Assembly (NCBI RefSeq): GCF_040436365.1
Contig: NZ_AP026369.1
Coordinates: 1,117,501-1,181,500 of the forward strand
Origin: Hydrogenimonas sp. SS33
GTDB lineage: Bacteria; Campylobacterota; Campylobacteria; Campylobacterales; Hydrogenimonadaceae
Direction: 5' to 3'
Length of the DNA: 64,000 bases
The notes under the pieces were generated by a model that was not told the DNA's origin, ran no database searches, and saw nothing but the letters and a program-made list of their open reading frames with translations. How positions within the stretch are numbered: position 1 is the first letter of the stretch; each line of letters opens with the position of its first letter. A program made the translations under genes and the position numbers. This document shows positions 26,334 to 33,487 of the stretch, in pieces.

Positions 26334-28471
26334 AACAACTGATACAAAGCTACAAAACCGGTGAACTCGGTCTTTTCGACGTACCCGTACCTGTGTGCGA
26401 CGACCACGGCATACTGGTCAAAACCACCGCATCCCTGGTTTCGGCGGGCACGGAGAAGATGATCGTCGATATCGCCAAAAAATCGCTGCTGGGAAAAGCG
26501 AAAGCCCGGCCGGACCTGGTTAAACAGGTGGTGGACAAGATGAAAAAAGAGGGGGTCAAAAACACGCTTGAGAAGGTGTTCAGCAAACTCGACACCCCCA
26601 TTCCCCTCGGCTACAGCTGTGCCGGACGGGTTCTTGAGGTGGGTCGCCTTGTGGAGGGTGTCAGCGTGGGAGAGCGCGTGGCGTGCGGCGGTGCGGGTTA
26701 CGCCAACCACAGTGAAGTGAACTACATTCCCAAAAACCTCTTCGTCAAGATTCCCGAGAATGTGGACGATGTGGATGCCTCTTTCGTCACCGTCGGCGCC
26801 ATTGCACTGCAGGGGGTCCGCCAGACCGCCCCCACACTCGGCGAAAATATCGCGGTCATGGGCCTCGGCCTCCTCGGCCAGCTGACGGTACAGCTACTCA
26901 AAGCCAACGGATGCCGCGTCATCGGCAGCGACATCGACCCCGACAAGATGGAGCTGGCCAAAAAGCTCGGTGCGGACGAGACGTGCCATGCCGGCGATCT
27001 CGTCAAGAAAGCGATGGAATTCAGCAACGGGTACGGGGTCGATGCGGTCATCATTACCGCTTCCACGGCCAGCAACCAACCCATCATCGATGCGGGCGAC
27101 ATCTCCAGAATGCGCGGCAGAGTGGTTGTGGTCGGCATGGTCGGCATGGACATTCCCCGCAACGAGTACTACAAAAAGGAGCTCACGCTGAAGCTCTCCA
27201 TGGCCTACGGGCCCGGCCGCTACGATCCCGAATACGAAGAGAAAGGGATCGACTACCCCTACGATCTGGTACGATGGACCGAACAGCGCAATTTCGAAGC
27301 CTTTTTGAATCTCATTGCCGAAGGGAAGATCACCCCCAAAGATCTCATTACCCACCGGTTCGATTTCGACGATGCCATGAAAGCCTACGACCTGCTGGAA
27401 GGGAAGGTTCAGGAGAAGTACCTGGGTATCGTCCTTACCTATACCCGCGATATCGACCTGGAGAAGAACAAAATCGTTCAGATCAGCGCCAAACCGGTCA
27501 CTGCGGACCACATCAACGTCGGACTCGTGGGGGCGGGGAACTTCACGAAATCGGTCATTCTCCCCAACCTCAAGAAAGTGGGCGGATACGACCTCGTGGG
27601 GCTCTGCACCGCAACCGGCGTCAGTGCCCACGGAACCGGCGAGAAACACGGCTTCAAATATATCACGACCAACGAGGAGGAGATCTTCCGGAATGACGAA
27701 ATCAATGCCGTTTTCGTCACCACCAGGCATGACAGGCATGCCGGCAGCGTCCTCAGGGCGATCGAATCGAAAAAACACTGTTTCGTCGAAAAGCCCCTTT
27801 GCATCAAAGAGGAGGAGCTGGAGGCCATAGCGGCGGCTTACGACGGTAGCACCATCGTGCAGGTCGGCTTCAACCGCCGCTTTTCACCGCTGATCCGTAA
27901 GATGAAAGAGAAGGTCGGCGATGCGCCGATGTCCCTGATGTACCGCGTCAACGCCGGTATCATCCCCAGGGAGGTATGGATTCAGGATCCGGAAGTGGGC
28001 GGCGGAAGGATCGTCGGGGAAGTGTGCCACTTCATAGACACCTGCAGCTACCTCATCGGCAGCGAAGTGGCGAAAGTCTATGCGGCCTGCATCCACAAAA
28101 ACGACAAATCGATTCCCGACGAAGACAATGTCAGCATCGTCCTGAGCTATGAAAACGGATCGACGGCGACAATCAATTACTACGCCTACGGGGACGCAGG
28201 CATGCCCAAAGAGTACCTGGAACTTTTCGCCAACGGCATATCGATGCAGATGAATGACTTCAGGGAACTGGCCGTTTATGCCAAAGGGCACAGAGAAAAG
28301 AGCAAAAACGCCAATCAGGACAAAGGATTCGTCGACGAATTCAAAGCATTCCGGGAGGCGGTGAAAACGGGGCGTCCGGCCATTGCCTTCGACAGCATCT
28401 ACAACACGACGAAGACGACATTCAAAATTCTCGAATCACTGAAATCCGGCAAGACCGTAGAGATCCGCTGA
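26330..28471 (+). CDS. Bi-domain oxidoreductase: MDR (Zn-alcohol-dehydrogenase-like) fused to Gfo/Idh/MocA
   Basis: 713 residues with two dehydrogenase domains. The first (about 1–370) is a medium-chain dehydrogenase/reductase: CAGRVLEVGRLVEGVSVGERV, then the Rossmann loop VMGLGLLGQLTVQLL near 174–188. The second (about 392–713) is Gfo/Idh/MocA: VGLVGAGNFTKS near 394–405 and VEKPLCIKEEE near 485 with the family lysine, then GEVCHFIDTCSYL with its active-site histidine. This fusion recurs in exopolysaccharide loci, usually next to a heparinase-like gene, as here. Sugar oxidation/epimerisation through a keto intermediate is the likely chemistry; substrate unknown. It lies between the two PaaK-like paralogues with 4- and 1-base overlaps. 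The gene is GC-richer than its left-hand neighbours. Confidence 0.85.
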   Translation: MKQLIQSYKTGELGLFDVPVPVCDDHGILVKTTASLVSAGTEKMIVDIAKKSLLGKAKARPDLVKQVVDKMKKEGVKNTLEKVFSKLDTPIPLGYSCAGRVLEVGRLVEGVSVGERVACGGAGYANHSEVNYIPKNLFVKIPENVDDVDASFVTVGAIALQGVRQTAPTLGENIAVMGLGLLGQLTVQLLKANGCRVIGSDIDPDKMELAKKLGADETCHAGDLVKKAMEFSNGYGVDAVIITASTASNQPIIDAGDISRMRGRVVVVGMVGMDIPRNEYYKKELTLKLSMAYGPGRYDPEYEEKGIDYPYDLVRWTEQRNFEAFLNLIAEGKITPKDLITHRFDFDDAMKAYDLLEGKVQEKYLGIVLTYTRDIDLEKNKIVQISAKPVTADHINVGLVGAGNFTKSVILPNLKKVGGYDLVGLCTATGVSAHGTGEKHGFKYITTNEEEIFRNDEINAVFVTTRHDRHAGSVLRAIESKKHCFVEKPLCIKEEELEAIAAAYDGSTIVQVGFNRRFSPLIRKMKEKVGDAPMSLMYRVNAGIIPREVWIQDPEVGGGRIVGEVCHFIDTCSYLIGSEVAKVYAACIHKNDKSIPDEDNVSIVLSYENGSTATINYYAYGDAGMPKEYLELFANGISMQMNDFRELAVYAKGHREKSKNANQDKGFVDEFKAFREAVKTGRPAIAFDSIYNTTKTTFKILESLKSGKTVEIR

Positions 28472-29841
28472 TGAGCCTTTCCGAACTTCTCTACGAACTC
28501 TCTCCGGTTTTTATGCAGAATTTTTTCTGCTCTCTGGAGGGAGCCAAAATCTATCGGCGAAGATTCGGAGAAAACTTTTTTGCCGTTTTCGACGAGATAA
28601 AAGATCGGGACAGGTTGCCACGCGAAGAGATGGAAAAGCTCAAAACGGCAAGAATGCGCACACAGCTGGTTGCGGCATACGAAAACAGCGAATATTACAA
28701 AAATCTGTTCGACCGTCACGCCTTCGACCCCTACAAATTCGAAGATTTCGAGACGCTTCAATCCCTCCCCCTTCTGAAAAAGGAGGCGCTGCAGGAGAAT
28801 CTGCTCGCTTTTTTGAACAGGCATGTCTCTCCGGCTTCCTATATTACACTCCATACCAGCGGAACGACCGGCGCCGGCCTCGTCTTTCCCGAAAGCAAAC
28901 GGTGTGAAAACGAAAAATGGGCCGTCTGGTGGCGCTACAGGACCAACCTGGGCATCTCTCTTGACACATGGTGCGCCAATTTCGGAGGCAAGGTCATCGT
29001 CCCCGTCAAACAGAGCAAGCCTCCCTACCACCGTATCATAAAACCTTTCAGGCAGGTGAGCTTCAGTATGTACCATCTCGGGCCGGATACGGTGGGAGAG
29101 TATGTCAAAGTGATCAACCGGAAAAGACTTCACTGGATTCACGGATTCCCCTCGACACTGAGCTATCTGGCATCACTGATGCAGGAGAAAAATCTTGTGT
29201 TTGACCACCCCATCCGGTGGGTGACTATAGGTGCCGAGTCGCTCCTGCCCCACCAGAAAAAGATCATTAGAGAGGTTTTCGGGACCGATCCAAGGCAGCA
29301 TTACGGACTCTCCGAGCCTGTCGCCAACATATCCGAATGCGAACACGGCTCCCTCCATGTGGACGAGGATTTCGCCCACGTCGAATTCCTTCCCCTGGAG
29401 AACGAATCGGGACGCTACCAGATCGTCGGTTCCTCTTTTGCCAACGACGCACTTCTCTTTCTGCGTTACTGTACCAACGACATCGTCACGCTTCCCGACA
29501 AACCGGAACAATGTCCGTGCGGGCGCATCGGAAGGGTCGTCAGGGACATCGAGGGGAGAAAGTACGACTACATCGTTCAGAAAGACGGCTCGAAGATCAT
29601 GATTCTGGGCCATATTTTCCGGGACATGGTCAATATCAGGGAGGTTCAGGTAAAACAGGAGAAAAGCGGTTTTGTGACATTCTTTGTCGTGCCTTCCGAA
29701 AGATATACGGAAGAGGACGAAGCGCTGCTCCGGCATGAAATAGAGATGCGTTTCAGAATCGATTATGCTATCGAATATGTCGACAAAATAGAAAAAACGG
29801 AGCGGGGAAAGCTCAGACTCGTCATTTCGGAACTTGCATGA
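28471..29841 (+). CDS. PaaK/CapK-like adenylate-forming ligase (module copy B)
   Basis: 456 residues, paralogue of the 24954 protein. The P-loop is HTSGTTGAG at 128–136, HYGLSEPVANIS the A5-like motif, PCGRIGRVVRDIEGRKYD the family hinge, and EKTERGKLRLVIS the C-terminal end. The N-terminal 120 residues, outside the canonical A-domain, share RDRLPxxEM and LFDRHAFDPY blocks with copy A, so both likely bind a similar partner or acceptor. Substrate-facing residues differ (for example MSHACERET versus ESKRCENEK after the P-loop), so they may activate different acids. One-base overlap (TGATG) upstream and ATGA downstream. Confidence 0.8.
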   Translation: MSLSELLYELSPVFMQNFFCSLEGAKIYRRRFGENFFAVFDEIKDRDRLPREEMEKLKTARMRTQLVAAYENSEYYKNLFDRHAFDPYKFEDFETLQSLPLLKKEALQENLLAFLNRHVSPASYITLHTSGTTGAGLVFPESKRCENEKWAVWWRYRTNLGISLDTWCANFGGKVIVPVKQSKPPYHRIIKPFRQVSFSMYHLGPDTVGEYVKVINRKRLHWIHGFPSTLSYLASLMQEKNLVFDHPIRWVTIGAESLLPHQKKIIREVFGTDPRQHYGLSEPVANISECEHGSLHVDEDFAHVEFLPLENESGRYQIVGSSFANDALLFLRYCTNDIVTLPDKPEQCPCGRIGRVVRDIEGRKYDYIVQKDGSKIMILGHIFRDMVNIREVQVKQEKSGFVTFFVVPSERYTEEDEALLRHEIEMRFRIDYAIEYVDKIEKTERGKLRLVISELA

Positions 29842-31418
29842 AACGCCTTGAAAAGATGCTACTGCTGATCAATACCCTCCGCTATCTGAAAGCGAAACAG
29901 ATCTACTACAGAGCCTACTACACACTCAGAAAAAAGATCTGCAAAATGGCAGGCGTCATTCCCTCTCTCGCCGTGAAAGCGGAGGGAAAGCCGCCAAATT
30001 TAACCGAAGGCATATCTCCACCCGCTTCATTCCGTAACGGCACATTCACTTTTTTGAATCTTTCAAGAAATTTTGAAAACGGGATCGACTGGAACTTTCC
30101 GGATTACGGCAAACTCTGGACCTACAATCTCACCTATTTCGATTTTCTGATGCAGGAGGGCCTGGATAGAGAAAGCGGTTTGGCGCTGATGGATGATTTT
30201 ATAAATAAAATGCCGAAAATCAGGGACGGCCTCGAACCTTTCCCCATTTCGCTGCGGGGCATCAACTGGATCAAATTTATCAGCAGACACGGCATCCGCA
30301 GCGAAAAGATCGACGCTTCTTTGCGGGCGCAGTACGCCATTTTGGAGAAGAATTTGGAGTATCACCTGCTGGGAAACCATCTTCTGGAAAACGGATTCTC
30401 TCTTCTCTTCGGAGGCTGCTATTTCGATGACAAAACCCTTCTGAGAAAAGCAAACAAGATTCTTTCCGAGCAACTCGAAGAGCAGATACTCGAAGACGGC
30501 GCCCACTTCGAACTGAGCCCCATGTACCACCAAATCATGCTCTACCGCATACTCGACTGCATCAATCTTCTGACTCACAACGATTGCGACAGGGAGAATC
30601 TTCTGCCTCTGTTGCGCAACAAGGCATCCCTTATGCTCGGCTGGCTTCAGAACATAACCTTTTCCGACGGTTCCGTCCCGCTGATGAACGACAGCGCCGA
30701 GGGCATCGCTCCCGAAAGTGAAGCCCTCTTCGCCTATGCCCGCAGACTGGGCGTCCAACCCCGCTGCCTCCCTCTCGGCGATTCCGGCTACCGCACTCTG
30801 AAAAACCGCCGATACGAAGCGGTGGTAGATGTGGGAAGGATCGGTCCGGACTACATTCCCGGCCACGCCCATGCCGACACTTTCTCCTTTGAGCTCCATG
30901 CGGGAGGGAAACCGCTGGTCGTCGACACGGGAACTTCCACCTACGAAACCGGCGGAAGGCGCACGCTGGAACGGGGAACCGCCGCGCACAATACCGTAGA
31001 AGTCAACAGATGCGACCAGAGCGAAGTCTGGGGCGGATTCCGGGTCGCCCGCCGCGCCGGCGTGCACGGCCTGAAAGAGGAAAACGGCTGCATCGAAGCG
31101 TGGCATGACGGGTATCTGAAAAAATTCGGCGCCAGACACAAACGGGCATTCATCGGCCAAAAAGAGAGGTTCACCGTCGTCGACACCGTGGAGGGGCCAT
31201 CAGGTCTGCGATGTGTCGCCAGGCTCCATCTTCATCCGGACACTGCCGTACACCTGGAGGGCGGTACGGTCATGTGCGGCGAAAGCGTCATCCGTTTCAA
31301 GGGAGGCTCTCCGACGCTTGCCTCCTACGAGTATGCCCCGGCATTCAACAGCCGCCGCGAAGGGATCGTGATAGAAGTGCCCTTCGAAAAATACCTGAAA
31401 ACAGAGATCATTCCATGA
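29838..31418 (+). CDS. Heparinase II/III-like protein
   Basis: 526 residues: an alpha/alpha-barrel N-terminal domain and a C-terminal heparinase II/III beta-domain. Seen are LINTLRYLKAKQIYYRAYY at the N-terminus (a recurrent opening in EPS-locus members), HLLGNHLLENGFSLLFGG, EDGAHFELSPMYHQ near 219–232, PGHAHADTFSFELHAGG near 339–355 and AAHNTVEVN near 382, which hold the tyrosine/histidine catalytic set of this lyase fold. No signal peptide is visible, unlike secreted polysaccharide lyases, which argues for work on a cytoplasmic or membrane-facing intermediate. Known members cleave or epimerise uronate-containing chains; here the role is open. ATGA overlaps on both sides. Confidence 0.78.
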   Translation: MKRLEKMLLLINTLRYLKAKQIYYRAYYTLRKKICKMAGVIPSLAVKAEGKPPNLTEGISPPASFRNGTFTFLNLSRNFENGIDWNFPDYGKLWTYNLTYFDFLMQEGLDRESGLALMDDFINKMPKIRDGLEPFPISLRGINWIKFISRHGIRSEKIDASLRAQYAILEKNLEYHLLGNHLLENGFSLLFGGCYFDDKTLLRKANKILSEQLEEQILEDGAHFELSPMYHQIMLYRILDCINLLTHNDCDRENLLPLLRNKASLMLGWLQNITFSDGSVPLMNDSAEGIAPESEALFAYARRLGVQPRCLPLGDSGYRTLKNRRYEAVVDVGRIGPDYIPGHAHADTFSFELHAGGKPLVVDTGTSTYETGGRRTLERGTAAHNTVEVNRCDQSEVWGGFRVARRAGVHGLKEENGCIEAWHDGYLKKFGARHKRAFIGQKERFTVVDTVEGPSGLRCVARLHLHPDTAVHLEGGTVMCGESVIRFKGGSPTLASYEYAPAFNSRREGIVIEVPFEKYLKTEIIP

Positions 31419-32659
31419 AAAACGAGCAACCCGTACGAATCCTTTTCATCACGGACAACTTTCCGCCGGAAGTCAATGCTCCGGCGACCCGCACCTATGA
31501 ACACTGCAAGGAGTGGGCCAAGAAGGGTGCCGAAATCACGGTTATCACCTGCGCACCCAACTTTCCCCACGGAAAGGTCTACAAAGGCTACAAAAACAGT
31601 CTCTACCGGGTGGAGGAGACGGAAGGCATCCGTGTCATCCGTGTCTGGAGCTATATTACCGCGAACAAAGGCTTCGCCAAGCGGGTTCTGGACTATATCA
31701 GTTTCGCCCACTCCGCCTTCTGGGCAGGGCTCTTTCAAAAAACCGACATCATTGTCGCCACTTCCCCCCAGTTTTTTACCACATGGGCGGCCTGGGGGCT
31801 TTCCAAAATCAAAAGAAAGCCCTGGATTTTCGAATTGCGTGACCTCTGGCCGGAATCGATCAAAACGGTAGGCGCCATGAAGCAGGGAGCCGCCATCGAA
31901 CTTCTCGAAAAAATAGAACTTGGGCTCTACCGAAGCTGTGACCGTGTCGTGGCGGTGACGGAAGCATTCAGAAAAAACCTCATCTCCCGCGGCATACCTG
32001 CCGACAAGATCGACGTGGTGACCAACGGCTCCAATATGGAACTCTTCCATCCCAGAGAGCCCAACAGGGAGCTTTTGCGGCAACTAGGACTGGAAGGGAA
32101 ATTCGTAGTCGGCTACATCGGCACCCACGGCATGGCACACAGTCTCGATTTTGTCGTGAAGTCTCTCAAAACCGTAGAGGAGGACCCCGATATCCACTTC
32201 CTCTTCATCGGTGACGGGGCCATGAAAGAGAGCGTTGTCGAACAGGCCCGGAAACTGGACCTGAGAAACGTCACTTTTTTAAACCCTGTTTCAAAAGAGG
32301 AAGTTCCTCGCTATCTCTCCATCGTCGACCTCTCCCTGGCTCCGCTGAAAAAATCGGACACCTTCAAAACCGTCATCCCTTCCAAAATTTTCGAAGCCTC
32401 GGCCATGAGAAAACCGACACTGCTCGGGGTCGAGGGGCAGGCGAGGGAAATCCTCGAAAAATACGGGGCCGGGCTCGCTTTCGAACCGGAAAACAGAGAA
32501 GATTTCATCGACAAGCTCTACCGTCTCAAAAATGACAAGGCACTCTACAAAAAAGCGCAGGAGGGGTGCGAAGAGCTCGCCCGCGATTTCGACAGAAAAA
32601 GGCTCGCGATGAAGATGTTTGAAATCTTAAAAGATACCGTCAATTCCCGGACTTCTTGA
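31415..32659 (+). CDS. Glycosyltransferase family 4, WbuB/WcaI-like
   Basis: 414 residues from the ATG at 31415 (ATGA overlap). The acceptor half begins ILFITDNFPPEVNAPATRTY and contains CAPNFPHGKVYKGYKN and WIFELRDLWPESIKTVGAM, a combination typical of WbuB/WcaI-type transferases for N-acetylated deoxyhexoses. The donor half has VVTNGSNMELFHP, FVVGYIGTHGMAHSLDFVV, FLFIGDGAMKESV, and VIPSKIFEASAMRKPTLLGV with the ExxA donor-binding helix. This is the last gene of the sugar operon; the stop is followed by a 58-base spacer before the phosphatase. No terminator hairpin is evident. Confidence 0.83.
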   Translation: MKNEQPVRILFITDNFPPEVNAPATRTYEHCKEWAKKGAEITVITCAPNFPHGKVYKGYKNSLYRVEETEGIRVIRVWSYITANKGFAKRVLDYISFAHSAFWAGLFQKTDIIVATSPQFFTTWAAWGLSKIKRKPWIFELRDLWPESIKTVGAMKQGAAIELLEKIELGLYRSCDRVVAVTEAFRKNLISRGIPADKIDVVTNGSNMELFHPREPNRELLRQLGLEGKFVVGYIGTHGMAHSLDFVVKSLKTVEEDPDIHFLFIGDGAMKESVVEQARKLDLRNVTFLNPVSKEEVPRYLSIVDLSLAPLKKSDTFKTVIPSKIFEASAMRKPTLLGVEGQAREILEKYGAGLAFEPENREDFIDKLYRLKNDKALYKKAQEGCEELARDFDRKRLAMKMFEILKDTVNSRTS

Positions 32660-32717
32660 CAAAAAGGGTCATATGACGATATATATAGACCATTTTCATG
32701 AAGACAGGTGAATAAAA

Positions 32718-33464
32718 ATGACCGGTTTGCTCTCGAAATTCTTTCAGAACAAAGAACCATTGTCCCATCATCTCCGTGTTGACATCCATTCCCACCTGAT
32801 ACCGGGCATCGATGACGGCTCCAAAACCATGTTCGAATCGGTCAAATATGTCCGAATGATGAAAGATCTGGGCTACGAAAAACTGATTACCACTCCCCAC
32901 ATTATGTCTCATCGCTACAAAAACAGCAAAGAGGAGATTCTTGAAAAACTCGAATATCTGAAAGATGCGCTTCAGGATTACGAAGTGGATATGGAGCTGG
33001 AAGCCGCAGCGGAATATTACCTGGACGACTACTTTCTTGAACTTCTCGAAAAAGGTGACATGCTCACATTCGGCGACAGATACCTGCTCTTTGAAATGTC
33101 CTACACCCGTGCCCCCAACGATCTGACCGATATCGTGTTGGAGATAGAACGGGGCGGTTACAAACCTGTTCTCGCCCATCCCGAACGCTATCTTTTCATG
33201 CACAACGATTTCGAAGAGTATGAAAGGCTGAAGGATTACGGTGTCTATTTCCAGCTCAATCTCAATTCACTGGCAGGATATTACAACCGAAGTGTCCAGA
33301 AAACCGCCCACAAACTGGTGGAAGAAGGTCTCATCGATTTTCTCGGAAGCGATGTTCACAAAGAGAGGCAGATCGAGACGCTGAAGAGCATACTCGACAG
33401 CAAAGAGTTTCAGACTATCTTCAAAAAAAATACCATTCTCAACAATACACTGCTGCCGGCATAG
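32718..33464 (+). CDS. CpsB/YwqE-type protein tyrosine phosphatase (PHP family)
   Basis: 248 residues, manganese-dependent PHP-fold phosphatase that dephosphorylates Wzc/CpsD-type tyrosine kinases. Metal ligands are visible in VDIHSHLIPGIDDGSKT (H24, H26), TTPHIM near residue 55, VLAHPERY near 154, and DFLGSDVHKER near 210. The ATG at 32718 has AGGTGA at 32705–32710. It converges with the kinase gene, with 23 bases between the two stop codons. This is the regulatory partner for the Wzc-like kinase: kinase/phosphatase cycling controls polymer length and export. Confidence 0.85.
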   Translation: MTGLLSKFFQNKEPLSHHLRVDIHSHLIPGIDDGSKTMFESVKYVRMMKDLGYEKLITTPHIMSHRYKNSKEEILEKLEYLKDALQDYEVDMELEAAAEYYLDDYFLELLEKGDMLTFGDRYLLFEMSYTRAPNDLTDIVLEIERGGYKPVLAHPERYLFMHNDFEEYERLKDYGVYFQLNLNSLAGYYNRSVQKTAHKLVEEGLIDFLGSDVHKERQIETLKSILDSKEFQTIFKKNTILNNTLLPA

Positions 33465-33487
33465 AGAATCCTACCCCGGCACCTTCA

